Of a stretch of 64,000 nucleotides of DNA, positions 1-12,106 are shown in pieces. The DNA is taken from contig OY540810.1 of NCBI GenBank assembly GCA_961205875.1, positions 32,860,001-32,924,000 on the forward strand. The letters are read 5' to 3'. Every line of letters starts with the position of its first letter. Position 1 is the stretch's first letter. Both the position numbers and the translations under genes were made by a program. Origin of the DNA: Sialis fuliginosa. Taxonomy: Eukaryota; Arthropoda; Insecta; Megaloptera; Sialidae. Below the pieces are notes generated by a model. The model was not told the origin of the DNA, searched no databases, and was given only the letters and a program-made list of their open reading frames with translations.

Positions 1-119
1 ATGTATAGAGAAATGATAGCTATGGGTTGAAATTTTTACGTCTCGATTTTCGGATGGCAAACTCATCGATAATGGAATCAAAATCAAATTCAATTCCCAC
101 GAATATAACAAGTTTCCAC

Positions 120-176
120 CAAAATTTGCCGCCCTAGGCAGCTGCCTACTCTGCCTGCATGGTAAATCCGGGCCTG
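120..176. mobile_element. Right end of a hAT-like element that starts outside the window
   Basis: The stretch ends in GGTAAATCCGGGCCTG at 161-176, read inward as CAGGCCCGGATTTACC, a typical CAG-type hAT terminus. A 'GCCGCCCTAGGCAGCTGCC' segment lies just inside it. The partner end is not visible, so the left boundary and target duplication cannot be checked. Confidence 0.5.
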
Positions 177-241
177 AGTATATTATAAGGAAATGGCAAG
201 GATATTTTATCATTCAAGAACAATAGACGCAGTACATAAGA

Positions 242-1019
242 CAGGGGTGGGGAACCTGTAACCTTAAGGCCGATGCTGTTTTTTTTTTTGAAAATACTGT
301 TTCTATATAATTATATAAAACATAAAAATTAATATGCGCGGTGCACAGAACATGTATGTATATGGCCTCTGTCTAAGAGGACCTACTCTGCCTAAACAGT
401 AAATATATTTAAATGTGTTAGAAAATAAAATTAACTGATATTAAAAAATAAATTTGATAATATTTTCTTGTACTCAACAAAGTTTTAATAAAAAACAAAA
501 CTTGTAAGGAATAAATTTAGTCGTCTGACAACAATCACTGTCTCCAACTGTTTTTTCTCACAAAACACGATGACGTGCTGTACTGTTTTGACACTTAACA
601 AAGCGCAAAGTGAAAAAAACTGTCAAATATATCCGTCGTTTGTTAGCACGAATATACTATTTGCATGATATGGCATTTCTTAAACAAAATGATCTCGTCA
701 CATTTGATTACTGGTTCGTGCAGTTTTTCATTATGTGATAATAATACAAATCGTGTGTAGTCATAGAAGATATATAATCATATTATATAGAGTTATTTAC
801 TATTTGGTTAGTTAAGTAAGGTGTGTTGAAAATAAACATAACCATTATATAGGTTTTATGTAAAGACACTGTTAATATAAATTTTGAAACATCAAGTCAG
901 TACCCTTTTTTAATAAATAAATAAAATAGACAATATTTTTTTAATTTCACTTTCAATTTTAGTTCTTTAGAGCCCAAAGAACCGCATGAAGCTCATAAAC
1001 CGTAGTTTGCTGACCCCTG
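242..1019. mobile_element. Non-autonomous hAT-like element, about 780 bp
   Basis: The left end reads CAGGGGTGGGGAACCTG. The right end, read inward, is CAGGGGTCAGCAAACTACGG followed by a 'GCGGTTCTTTGGGCTCTAAAG' type segment (seen on the plus strand at 966-985), which is characteristic of a widespread hAT group. The interior is AT-rich with no transposase frame. The flanking octamers (acataaga and atctagac) do not match well, so the boundaries may be degraded or the two ends may come from different copies. Confidence 0.55.
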
Positions 1020-1085
1020 ATCTAGACCAAATTCTTTATAATACCGGGTGTAAGATGTTTTAAAATCATATTAAAACAATTTTTA

Positions 1086-1857
1086 CTGCATGGGCTGAAA
1101 AGTATTTGGCTTAAAAATGAAAAAAACGATTTTTTTATCGAAAAAAACTATTTTATTCTTCGACATAATCGCCATCTAGTTTCTCGAGTAATACTCTTGT
1201 TCCAATGGTCCTCTAGCATTTTGATACCAGCCTTACAGTGGTTCGCGTCAAGTCCCTCAAAATAGGCGTTTGTTTCCAATTCGATTTCTCCATTAAAGTA
1301 AAATCTTTTACCAGAGAGCCACATTTTCAATTTCAGAAAACGTAGTAGTCGCTGGGGGCCAGGTCAAGAGAATACGGTGGGTGCGGAACCAATTCATAGC
1401 GCAATTCCTTCAATTTATCGGTCGTAACGTGATCCTTGTGAGATAGTGCATTGTCTTGGTGAAACAGCATTTTTTCTTTTGAAATGCCTATGGTGTTAGC
1501 TAGCTCACTCACTTTCACTTTGCGGTCATTCAACATAAGTTTTCGAATATTTTCTGGAGTAACTGCCTCATTTGGCCTTTCTGAACGTGGTGCATTATTT
1601 GTGCACGACGAAACTCAGTAAATCAATATTTATCAAGCCATTCCTTTGTTTGGACAGTATTTTCCCATCAAAAAACAATGATTAAAAAAATAACAAAAGT
1701 AGCATCACTTCGAAGGCTGTAAACTTGAACAAGAGTACATGAAATATCATGAAATTGACAGTATTCTAGTAAAGGTTGGTACTGTATGGAAAGCATAAGG
1801 ATTTTTTGTATATGTCGCCATCTGTTTGTCAGACCAAAGACTTTTCAGCCTATGTAG
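1086..1857 (-). mobile_element. Internally deleted mariner element with intact terminal inverted repeats
   Basis: Inverted repeats of about 28 bp (CTGCATGGGCTGAAAAGT at the left; CTACATAGGCTGAAAAGT read inward from the right) are flanked by TA at 1084-1085 and 1858-1859, the mariner target site. Inside is a remnant of a DD34D transposase on the minus strand. A full mariner is about 1.3 kb; this copy is 772 bp because the middle of the gene is missing. It can no longer make transposase but keeps both ends, so it could in principle have been moved by a related enzyme. A second fragment of the same family lies at 7131-7370. Confidence 0.85.
1148..1584 (-). pseudogene. Mariner transposase remnant (DD34D), deleted and frameshifted
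   Basis: Reading the minus strand from 1584, the first part matches the second helix-turn-helix region of mariner transposases (SERPNEAVTPENIRKL, then KVSELANTIGISKE). It is fused directly to the catalytic region beginning MLFHQDNALSH, so roughly the central 150 residues, including the first catalytic Asp, are missing. The second and third Asp are present: the D of HQDN and the D of LAPSD, separated by 34 residues, which is the DD34D spacing. A stop codon follows YYVF near 1333. The C-terminal part (WLSGKRF, AYFEGLD, LEDHWNK) continues in another frame from about 1330 to 1148. Intact family members are about 345 residues. The fusion, stop and frameshift show a dead gene. Confidence 0.85.
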
Positions 1858-1859
1858 TA

Positions 1860-2696
1860 GATTACTCAAACGACAAAATGTTAGTCGAAATGTATAACCA
1901 AAGTTTAATTTGAAAAGAATCCAAAATATAACATTGAATTCAAGTAATAACCGAGAAAATCTACAATCGAAAACATTACAAATTACAACAGTTATAAAAT
2001 ATTACAAATGCATCAATCAATAAGACATTTGCAGTTGCATTTAGAAATGTTTACCATCCCTGGCACTTATACATTTCCAATCTTCAAGTCCAACTTTACC
2101 CTAAGCATCATGTTATGTACAAGGACTATTATTTTCAGAGCCACGTTCGTGAAGTGAATTCGATTCGCTTTTATAAAGTATGACTGTTATTTTCCATTTA
2201 CTTCCAATAATGTTATTTGCTTTGAAAGCTATGGGGAAATATTGTAGATATTTGATACGTGTTCTTAGTGTATATTAATTATAATTTATTTGTAGAACAT
2301 GTGCTGTTTTATAAGCTGATACAATGATATGAATATTAGTTGTTAAAACAATTTGTATGTACAATAATGTACATAATTATGTACTGTTTTTGTAGAAATA
2401 TAATTCATTTATAAAAAAATATATATGGATACTTGCCTATAAATTAAACAGCCAACTAAATTGCGAGTAAAGGAATGATATTTTTGAAGCTAAAATATTT
2501 AACTGCAAAAATAAAATATCAAATAAATTGTTTTACTTTCTGAAAATTAATATCTTTATTGATGTAAAAATTAGAAAATCGATATGAATTTAAATTAAGC
2601 TGTGACTTTTTTATGTGATCAAATAATGCAAGAACAAAATAAGTAAAATAATGACATCTATATATACTGTTGGTTTCTTTTTTAACAATACTTATG
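1860..2696. other. AT-rich DNA without recognised genes
   Basis: I see no coding pattern, terminal repeats or RNA-like structure here. Base composition is strongly A+T. Confidence 0.5.
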
Positions 2697-2700
2697 TTAA

Positions 2701-3235
2701 CCCTAGAAGGCTAATCATATTTTATTTAAGGCTTTTCATTAGTCGATTCGACTAACATCGATTATTATTCTCATTAATTATACATATAATTATTATATAT
2801 GATTTATTTATGCATTTTTGTAACTACATTACTTAATTTTTTAGAGTAATATAAATGAAAAACACAGTTTTTATAATTTTTTTTATTAAAAGTTACAAAA
2901 ATCAATCTTATTCTTCTTTTACTGAGATCCTAATGAACGGTTTTACAAATATTTTATAAAAGGAACAAAAAGAAAAACTATATATTCTTCTTTTTTTAGC
3001 AAATAAACTTATCTGAACTTACTAAATAAAATTTAAAAATTCGAACATTTCTTTTAAATACATATTAACATAGAGCAATTATTAGTCGATTCGAATATAT
3101 AAGAACTTCGTGTAGGTATCGAAATAAATTGTTCCCTTAAACTACAATACTTGCTGGTGACTGACAATGAGTTGACACAAGAAATCAACGCTAGTTCGCT
3201 GTATTAATCGAAAGACTAACATTAGACGTCTAGGG
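2701..3235. mobile_element. piggyBac-like MITE with TTAA target sites
   Basis: The element is flanked by TTAA at 2697-2700 and 3236-3239. Its ends are CCCTAGAAGGCTAATC on the left and CCCTAGACGTCTAATG read inward from the right, closely resembling piggyBac termini (CCCTAGAA...). A subterminal motif ATTAGTCGATTCGA occurs near both ends (2739-2752 and 3081-3094), a likely transposase-binding repeat. At 535 bp, without an open frame, it is non-autonomous. Confidence 0.85.
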
Positions 3236-3795
3236 TTAAATCATAAAATAACATAAACATTCTTTGAGTGAAACATCTAGAACATGTTAATAGAAAATTG
3301 TATGTAAATAATTAAATGTAACGAAAATAATTGTACTTGGAATAATAAGATTTACAATCGCACATGATTTAAACAAAGTAAATCAATAAACATAAATAAT
3401 AGTAGAGTAATTACGTTCCTTGACAATATCCATTGTTCTTCTGATACATAAATGTGTCATAAAAATTGTAACAATTAAAATTTTTAAAAACAATACTCAA
3501 TAACACGGTATAGAAAATTAACAATACGTTCCCACTAGTCATATGATGAGGTTTTTGAATATGCATTTAAAAATGTGTAATTTAAGAGCAATTTTTAATA
3601 GACTTTTATTTTCGTTTGATATGTATATTTGATTTATTTGTTATGTCAAATATTTGAAATGTATAATGTATTTATGTTACCTACAGTGTCGGACAACTGT
3701 ATTGGTTTAATATTAAAATTATTGGTATTGCTGTTTTTGTTTATTATTGAATTTTTACATAAAATATTTTTAATCAGTTTGTTATTTAACACGTT

Positions 3796-4047
3796 CATGG
3801 GCGCCGGCAGAATTTCTTTTAGGGGGGTGCAAATATATACGAAAAAAAAATTTGATGGAAGTTAATATGAGTAAAAAAAAAGGTCTTCAGTTTTATATTT
3901 TCACATTTATAACTTATTATATGTTTTCCAATTTGCCAGGGGGGTGCAAATGTATTAAATTTTAAAATAACAATTGTATTTCTTAATTATTTCATTTGCC
4001 AGGGGGGTGCAAGTGCACCTCCTTGCACCCCCCTCCCGGCGCCCATG
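3796..4047. mobile_element. hAT MITE, 8-bp target duplication aacacgtt
   Basis: The ends are mirror images (CATGGGCGCCGG ... CCGGCGCCCATG). The octamer aacacgtt is repeated exactly at 3788-3795 and 4048-4055, the target size expected for hAT. Inside are three copies of an 'AGGGGGGTGCAA' motif, at about 3821, 3940 and 4002. The element is 252 bp with no open frame. A decayed relative lies at 29572-29701, and the 1.2-kb element at 21272-22471 has similar CATGGGCG ends. Confidence 0.85.
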
Positions 4048-4451
4048 AACACGTTGTATGCCGTAAACACGGTCCCCATGTCCATACAAACATTGTAATA
4101 TCGTATAATCAATGAGTACGTTTACACAGCGCTGTTATTCCGGTTTTACTATAACCGATGTAGTTAAACCGTTTTAAGCAATGCTGTTTACACATACGAG
4201 AATAAGTAATGTCAGCTGGAATTATAATTTCAATTTGAAGTACGCTATAAGTTCGATGGCGTATCAACAAGAAATCCCAAAAATATTTTGTTTCCACTAC
4301 GTTTCACGAATTACGCTTTCTTTTGTTTTTAAACTCTTCGTCTCAGGTGTTTTAACCATGTTTTAACTGACGACGTTTTTTCAAATGTTAATGCGAAGTG
4401 CATTACGATGAAATCCTTACACTCCGTAGATACTTATATTTTTGGGGGTTG

Positions 4452-4530
4452 ACTAAATAGATAATTATATATAAATAGATAATAATATAATAATTATATA
4501 TAAATAGATAATTATATATATATTATAGAT
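4452..4530. repeat. Short AT tandem repeat
   Basis: A unit like AATAGATAATTATATATA recurs imperfectly about three times. Confidence 0.6.
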
Positions 4531-4534
4531 ATAT

Positions 4535-4660
4535 TAATTATTTTTATAATTCAAAACAATTTACATTTATTTTAAAATCTGAATGATACGCCAATGACTC
4601 GTGGAGCGATATGGTAACAACGCTAGATAATGTGTTATTTGTCCTTTATCTTTCCTTGAC
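4535..4660 (+). repeat. Interspersed repeat E, copy 1
   Basis: About 125 bp match 56338-56467 in the same orientation with only scattered differences. Shared landmarks include GATACGCCAATGACTCGTGG (GATACGCTAATGATTCGTGG in the other copy) and GGAGCGATATGGTAACAACG. No terminal repeats or target duplication were recognised, so its class is unknown. Confidence 0.7.
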
Positions 4661-5105
4661 TGGTATAGAATAAACAATAAAAGCAATCAAAATCTGTTTT
4701 TAATCTTCGTGAACGACTAGGTATGTATACAAAAAATCTGAAGAACCTCTGGTTGAATGTACCGATACCCTACGCGCCACGCGCATAATTAGTATCAAAA
4801 TAACCTACGATAATTGAGCTGCCCGTAACAATGAAATGTTGTTTTATTGGGCCGGCGGCAGAGCTTCCTGTCAAAGCATCCTCTATGCAATTATAGTTCT
4901 CAGGCACGTCGCATCGTAATGAGATGGGCCCTTCAAGGTCACCCATATGTCTGTTTGTTTGCATGTTTGTGTGTGTGTGACGTATGTGCGGGTGTGTGTA
5001 AGGGCACCAGTAGAATGTCACTTTAGAGTGTTTAGAGGGATCAGTTCAATGCAAGAATTATAAAAAATATATATTCTTGTTTATAATATAATAGTAGTGA
5101 CGTTA

Positions 5106-5346
5106 AATATAAATAAAAACAAACTTGTTTGTCTAAACGTCAAAATTTATTGAAGAAAAGATAATCGCAAGCTTATGATTCACAGAATCATCGTCAGGCT
5201 ATTAATAAAGATTTAAATTTGAGAACGATGTTGTTATCTCAATAATATTAATAGCCTGACGATGATTCTGTGAATCGAAAGCTTGCGATTACCTTTTCTT
5301 AAATCAATTTTGACGTTTAGACAAACAAGTTTGTTTTTATTCTTAT
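5106..5346. repeat. Fold-back element, about 100-bp arms
   Basis: The left arm (5106-5207) and right arm (5246-5346) are near-perfect inverted copies. Both carry AAACAAACTTGTTTGTCTAA and GATTCACAGAATCATCGTCA. The loop is only about 38 bp, so a transcript would fold into a long hairpin. This is a MITE-like structure with no coding capacity and no clear target duplication. Confidence 0.8.
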
Positions 5347-5362
5347 TAATATTTATTACTCA

Positions 5363-5957
5363 TGTTCACCAGAATCGAGTGATCATTGCTAACTTTGTTT
5401 TATATTGGAGCTAGGGTAACCAGATTTTAGTTTTTGTAAACCCTGACATGTAAACGAAGACCCAATTTATTTTTTTAATTTTGTCCTTTTTATTTTTATT
5501 TTAAGAAAATTTATTAAAATTGATCATCCTAATTTGCACTTTTGCTCCCCCTGCTCTATTTTTGACGACCTTTTTTTTAGTCGTCACCAAACTTATTACA
5601 AAACCCGGAGAAATTGCACCGGAGAAACAGTATACAAACCCTGAGACTCCGGGTCAAAACCTGATACTTGGTCACTCTAATTGGAGCTAGAAGGTCGGTT
5701 AAATGGTTAACACCATACATGTACAAGACTTTTACAAAGGGAATATTCTTAGCTATAAAATCCAATAATAATATACAGGAAATTCCATTTAAAAAAAACG
5801 TTATTTTTCAATATATCTCTGAAATTCGACTTTCAATTGTTTTTTTTTAAACCGCCATTATTCATTCCGGAAAAAATACTGATACTTTGCCCATTTAACC
5901 GATCTTCTAACTCTAATAACAACAAAGTTAGCAATGATCACTCGATTCTGGCAAACA
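5363..5957. mobile_element. Inverted-repeat element interrupted by a hAT MITE
   Basis: Both ends share an inverted repeat of about 75 bp, including CCAGAATCGAGTGATCATTG and, further in, GGTCGGTTAAATGG. Removing the 268-bp insertion at 5412-5679 and one copy of its duplicated octamer leaves an element of about 319 bp. The class is uncertain. The target site is not obvious. Confidence 0.75.
5412..5679 (+). mobile_element. hAT MITE family c, copy 1
   Basis: The ends are TAGGGTAACCAG and, read inward from the right, TAGAGTGACCAAG. They are flanked by an exact 8-bp duplication attggagc (5404-5411 and 5680-5687). Two more copies occur, at 25734-25997 (inverted) and 37095-37353 (same orientation), each with its own 8-bp duplication. 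The copy lies inside one end of an older inverted-repeat element, so it is the younger insertion. No open frame. Confidence 0.9.
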
Positions 5958-6250
5958 TCCTGTATAATTGCAAGAAATATATTGTTCAGTAACCAAATAG
6001 ATTAGTTCCAGTAATGGTGATATTTTAAGATACTGAATCGTGAATTGAGAAGTATAATAAATTAAAATTAAAAAATGTACATTTGAAAAAAATCTGTAGG
6101 GAAGCCCTGAGTGGCATGCATGGTAAAGGTATTTGATCCTCTTCAAATAATTTTAGTGAAAAAAGAACTTTTTAAATTGCTTGATGGACAAAAATTTTCA
6201 GGTATTTCATAGCAAGTTTTTAGGCTTCTTTGGTGATTTGGATATAGATC

Positions 6251-6406
6251 TTGGCTTCTGGGTGTAAGCTGCGTCAATTTATTCGTATTATCGGCCAACG
6301 TTTCGTACACTTTTAAAAGAGCCTTGAAGATGAAGAAGAAGCAATGTGTGACGAAACGTTGGCCGATAACACGACAAAATTGACGTGGCTTGCATCCAGA
6401 AGCCAA
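6251..6406. repeat. Fold-back element, about 60-bp arms
   Basis: The arms are 6251-6310 and 6345-6406; TTATCGGCCAACGTTTCGT in the left arm is matched inverted in the right (ACGAAACGTTGGCCGATAA). The outer ends are TTGGCTTCTGG and CCAGAAGCCAA. The loop is about 35 bp. Non-coding. Confidence 0.8.
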
Positions 6407-6409
6407 AAT

Positions 6410-7130
6410 ACAAACTTTATTAATATTTTTCTTAATTTTGTTATAAATTTTGAATTTTACAAAAAAGATTACTATTTTTCATAACGCGCCACCAAGTAAG
6501 GCGCCCATAACTAACATTCAGCCCCGGGCCACAATCCTTCTTAGTCCGCCACTGTGTACATTATATAAGCCGTACGGAATTTAATCTTCTAGTAATCCGA
6601 ATCAATACAAGATGAAAAAACAATGCTCTCGATATAAGTTCATTGGTATTTATGCCTGCCTGGAAGAATGGTTTTTTACAGTAGATGGGTGAGGGGGCAG
6701 AGGGAACATTCCCCTCCATTGTTTCTCGCCTGGGATTTAATTGTATGTACATGTAGACAGAACTAATGAACGTTAGTTTGTTGTTTTTATTTCGTTTCGT
6801 TTTATATTCAAGTCATGAATTCTTTCGTTTGAAAATGTAGGTTTTGTGTATCCGTTGTTTTTAGAGTTAAGTCGTTGGTTTTATGTCGGTTGCAGAAGAA
6901 TTAGGCACGTATATGGCTCTTGGATTCTACTGGGGCCGTGTAAGGGTCAAGCAATTTACTATGGTATATATTATATATCTCCAACCAGTTAGGGTAAAAT
7001 ACTAAAAAACGGTCGATTACGAAAATGGTGTTTTTGCTAAAAAATAATATATAAAAAATAAACATAAATTGGTTCACGACAAAACTAAGCAAACCAATAT
7101 TTTAAGGTTGAATTATCTGGACCAGATGTG
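6410..7130. other. AT-rich DNA with one hAT-like terminus
   Basis: The only signal is a possible hAT right end at about 6500-6554, read inward as CAGTGGCGGACTAAG. I could not find its partner end or a target duplication. The rest shows nothing recognisable. Confidence 0.35.
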
Positions 7131-7370
7131 CCGTAACACTTATCAAACCAGTCCTTTGTTTGAACGGTATTTTTTTCGAAATTCACTTTTTTCCATGATT
7201 AAAAAAAAAGTAGAGACACTTCGAAGGCTGTGACTTGAACAAGAGTACATGAAATGTCATGAAATTTTGACAGTATTCTAGTTAAGGTTGGTACTATATG
7301 GTAGTATAAGGATTTTTTGTTTATCTCGCCATCTGTATGCCAAACCAAAAACTTTTCAGCCCATATAGTA
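7131..7370 (-). mobile_element. Truncated mariner fragment
   Basis: This segment matches about 1620-1857 of the first mariner: shared CCTTTGTTTG(G/A)AC(A/G)GTATTT, GACTTGAACAAGAGTACATG (AACTTGAACAAGAGTACATG in the first copy) and the end repeat TTTTCAGCCCATATAGTA. The transposase part and the other terminal repeat are missing. Only the terminus nearest the transposase start survives. Confidence 0.8.
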
Positions 7371-10034
7371 GATAGTTAATAGTAATTAAAATAACCTATG
7401 GTGTAAAATGGCGAAAATTTACTTTATTATGTTTTTGTACTCCATACTCTTATAATATTATAATGAATACGCCTATGTAATACATTATTTTCATCATTTA
7501 TTTAGTTACAAAATTGATTAATGTATCTCATATTTCAAAAACAAAAACTTATAAATCACAAATTATATAAGCATACCTTCAACAAGGAAAGTTCAAGGTC
7601 ACATGGAAATTCAGCTTTTCCAATTTCATTTATATAATCCATTATGTAATCAGAACGGAACTTGACGATTCAAACTAAAATAGTAACTAAATATATCTGT
7701 CCACATGGCATTTAAATGTAAATTTTTTGTTTTGAATAAAACTTTGTATAATTTTAACCTCATTTTATGTAATATTGATAAATATTCAGAGGCTGACTGT
7801 TACTATTTTATGAAATGCATTTTATGTTTATTAACATGCATAAAAAATCCTACAAACTGCCAATATAACGTTGTTTTTTAATTACAATTATTCCTCAAAA
7901 GAACCACTTTTTTAACTTACTGACGTCACTAAAATTATATTTAAAAAAACTTCATAATAAATAAATGTTTACAATTCCAATTATAACCACAGACGTTTTT
8001 AATAAGACTTAATTCACAATTTAAGAGTCTTTTGTTATAATTAATCAACGTCCTAGTGTCTACGAATTGAGGCTAATGAAATTTATTAAACTCATTGTCA
8101 GTTTGAATAATCTCCCTTTTATGTTGGGGAGTCAAAAGCTGTTCGCTTTATCAATTAAACGATTTATTTTTGACGTAATAAAGCAACATCTAATTTGTTA
8201 ATTGAGGTTGAAATGACAGTAAATAATAATTAATTATATTTATTATTACGAAACGATAAATGTGGTGTTTATAGCAATAAACATTTATGTCTCAGTTTCT
8301 CAACATTTTTATATTTATTTAAGAAAATTTTTCTTGCAAAATATTTTTTTTTTTTGCTTTTTTGCTCGACACTTTACATATTTATCTTTTAAAAATTATA
8401 GTGACCTTTTTTTTTGCTCTACACTTTTTTATATTTTTCTTTCTACTTGCAATTTTTCAACTACACAAATTAGCTTTTACAACTGCAGTTTTCATTTTTG
8501 GAACTGCAGAAACAAGCTACAACTACACACTAAAATAACCCTTGGCATTTAGTTGCATAGTCTATAAATTATTATATATCAAAAAGAGTAGAATATATTG
8601 CTAATGTACCTAACCACCTACACTACAGGTCAATGGATATACATCAATATGTATACATCACAGTTTTTTTTTTTTAATAAAACAAAAAAACTATCAAATT
8701 GTCTTTTCATCACAAAATAGGGATTTTTTTGTTTTCGTACTTTTGTTGAACTAGAACAGAATTGTTAAGTAAAACTTTGAGCTCATAGTTGCACGTTTTA
8801 AACACACGCAATTATATGACTTTCAAATAATTAAAGTAACTCACATATCCCCAATTTATCTATCTATGTTACCAGTTTGTCTGTGTTGACACCTTAGTAC
8901 ACATTTGTTAAATAGCAAATGCTGGGTTCTGATTGGTCCATTTGGAGATTTACATAGTTGGTATCAATAACAGATATGTATAAAACTGTGAGTTTATATT
9001 TAAATAAATAAATTAAATCAACACGCTATATCAAAAACAATGAAATTTTACTAATTACATTTTTGGATTGAATAACATAGATGCTATTTAGTATATAGAT
9101 TTTCAAATGGCTTAAGTTAAGCAATTAGTAAACTTGAAATTTTGTTTTTTAAATCCTTTCAACTCTCGTTGAACAGAGTATAAGTTCCACGATGAAATAG
9201 ACAATTTGATGATTTAATCGATATGAGAAAGATGTATTTGTATATAATAAACAATGGGACGTTGAAATTAATACAGAAAAAAATCCCAAGCACTTTGATG
9301 AATCCTAAATAGTCTATTGTGATTGTATTCAAAACAACTGAAGCAAATACTGTGTTTTCACACGAAGCAGTTCCCATCCGTGGAAATATGCAGGTGTGGA
9401 CCCAACACAAATCTAGCTGGGGATTCTAAAATATTTCATTTCATAGAACAAACGGTTAATACATCAACTTCAAACGATTTTAAATAGTAGTAATACTTAT
9501 TCTGGATTGTAAAAACGTTGATAAAGAATAATTTAAGAACATTACAATCCTATTTTTACTTCCATGTAATACCGTCGAAAAATCGTGTCCGAGATAAAAG
9601 CAGATTCTGATTGTACTACTTTCAAAACGTAAAGAAAAGTTAATTACCGCATTTGCGGCTACGCGTGTGTAGTTCACGATTACTACTGTAAAAATACACC
9701 GATTTGAATTATTTTTGAAGAAAACGTTTGTCTCAATGACTACTCCAGACCTATTGATTTTGGTGCTAATCGGATAAGGGGTTTTGGAAATATTCGAAAT
9801 TTTGTACCTATTATCGTCTAAAAAGTTAACGTTGCGAGTATAACCTCATTATTGCATTAAAAATTTTCTTCGCTACTAATGATCAATTACAATAGTGATC
9901 CATAACAATTTCCACTGCAATATACGAAGAAACATATGACCAATAAAACGAGACTTATACCCAGAAATCGTAGACGTAATTTATAGTCCGACACTGTACC
10001 TATTTGTGCGTTATGTAAAACACCTCACTTACTC
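7371..10034. other. AT-rich DNA without recognised features
   Basis: No gene, RNA or paired termini were recognised. Pyrimidine-rich runs at about 8280-8470 generate a fortuitous 96-codon frame of low complexity. Confidence 0.5.
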
Positions 10035-10145
10035 ACTTGTAATTAGTGGCAGGGAATCGAACCAGTGACCCACGATACGTTGGAATGTTGTTAGATATAC
10101 ACACTTAAACAATAATGAATACAAGTCTACGCCATTGTACTTCTA
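10035..10145 (-). mobile_element. Possible tRNA-derived SINE head
   Basis: On the minus strand, GGTTCGATTCCC (10063-10052) matches the pol III B-box. CAATGGCGTAGACTTG (10137-10122) is a loose A-box about 65-70 bp upstream. No cloverleaf and no clear 3' tail or target duplication were identified, so this may be chance. Confidence 0.3.
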
Positions 10146-11343
10146 ATTCAAAATAAATCATGAGTTCGCTGTCCGCGATTTAGATAATATTTTCCTCTTT
10201 GTTATAACTCGATAATATACATTTTCACAAGAATGAGAACTCATTTTTTCTCTATGGTCTAGTAAAAACAATAATTATGTAAAACATGTATGTAGTTATA
10301 TAATGATGCAGTAATAAAATAAGTTAACTCACCTTTTTGTTGAATTTCTAAACTGTGATATCTCTTACAATAAAACGAAAGTATAATCTATATTTTTTTT
10401 GTTATTGTATTTTAATTAAAATTATTTAAAAACAGTTCGGAATTTGAATCTGCATTATTTTAAATAACTCCAAGCTTCTCCACTGGCGATTAGAGGTAAT
10501 CGAGTTAGCAATTGTATCTAATTCCATTCTATTTTTAATAAAAATCAATATTTAATAAAAAAAGAATAATCAAGCAAATAAAAGTAATATACATATCTCT
10601 ATATACCCATAGTAATTCTACCTTTTCACTGCTCACACATCGCTCCCTTGCTTGTTTGAAGCAGCAATAACCAGCCTATTTATAACATCCTCATCCATCA
10701 TCTCGGTAAAAAAGAAAGAAAAAAAGTACCAGAAAAATCTACAAACACACATACAAAAACAGTAAAATCAATATTCAAACTGAAATTTATAAACATTCAG
10801 GAACAACACGTAGGAGCTGTCGGTAAAGGAGACCTTGAGTTTATCATTATCGTCATAATCATCAAGATTTTAAAAGCTAATAAGAGCTAAAGCTTAAAAG
10901 TATTACAATACATCTTTCTTGAAGAGCTAATCGATGGACTAACTTAATAGGTCGTAACCCTCATTGAAAACAATTTTCACGACACAATAACACCGATTTG
11001 GTTATAGTGATCACAAATTTTTCAATCCTGATAATTTTGGCTTAATCTATTTACACCCGATTTCCAATGTTCTTAATTTTTTTCAGATTTTTCTGAGTGA
11101 TCCTTTTGATAACAAGAGTGGGGAACAACAATTTTCAAGCTTTTTTCCTGAAAAATGTTATAAAAAATGTATTAAAAAAATCATATATATTCTTGAATTC
11201 CTGCTTCATTTATTTGATTTTTTTCGAATTTTTATACTTCACGTTTATAATTGGGCCACTACATTTTTACGTAGAATAGTTACAGAGAAAATCACCTGTG
11301 ACAGATGAACGGATACCGAAGTGTTTTTGTAACACTAAAAATG
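10146..11343. other. AT-rich DNA without recognised features
   Basis: Nothing beyond low-complexity A/T runs was seen. Confidence 0.5.
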
Positions 11344-11431
11344 TCATCACAATACCTGAAGACCTTTTTAACTGTTAAATTCGTATTAAATTGGATTGAA
11401 GAGCAAAAAAGGTCTTCAGGTATTGTGATGA
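11344..11431. repeat. Short palindrome, about 27-bp arms
   Basis: ATCACAATACCTGAAGACCT near 11346 is matched inverted by AGGTCTTCAGGTATTGTGAT ending at 11429, with about 35 bp between the arms. Likely a small fold-back MITE. Confidence 0.75.
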
Positions 11432-12106
11432 TATAGTATTATAGCAAAAATCTTTAATGGGGGCCGCAAAATTTATTTTATTTTCCCTAGGTATGTATTA
11501 TTTACAAAAACAATTAACGGAAAGTTCAGTAATTCCTGATTTTATTTAAGATCTATTTTATTTATGTAATTATATTTCAATTAAAAATTCAATTTCGAAA
11601 TTTTTTAGAGTTACTTCCATCATCGTTACGTAGCTAGAAAAGAATAAATTCTGTAAAGAAAATTTTAATACATAATAAAGACCAAAGGCAATAAACTTGA
11701 AAACACATATACATTAAAAAAAACCTCCCACACATAATCTAAAATCAAGGCTACCAATTTACTAAGTGTTAATTAACATTTCAGTATCTCCATATCGCGT
11801 GCTGTTATCAGCTCGCATTGTTTATTGGCCAAGATAAGCCACGTATGTTTCGATACATTGACCTATCAGTTCACCCCCTCCTTACGGGCGTGAGTTCAAC
11901 ATCGTGAGAATTAACAAACGACCATGTTTCTGTTGTTAGTAATCACGACTTGTTGAAATCGTGACTTAAAAAATAAATATTGTGGCATCAAAGATAGCTT
12001 TGCTCTTAATGGGAGTGTATTCTAGTTATGCGAATAAATGTAGCATGGGAGGTTGTTTGAGTTAAATTTAAATAATAAAGCAGTGGTTGCGAAACGATTT
12101 TGCAGT
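11432..12106. other. Unassigned AT-rich DNA
   Basis: No repeat partner or coding pattern was recognised. Confidence 0.5.

Noticed and set aside
6500-6554. Full hAT element ending CCGCCACTG
   Set aside because: No matching left end. An octamer tgtacatt occurs at both 6075 and 6555 but the sequence after the first does not look like a terminus.
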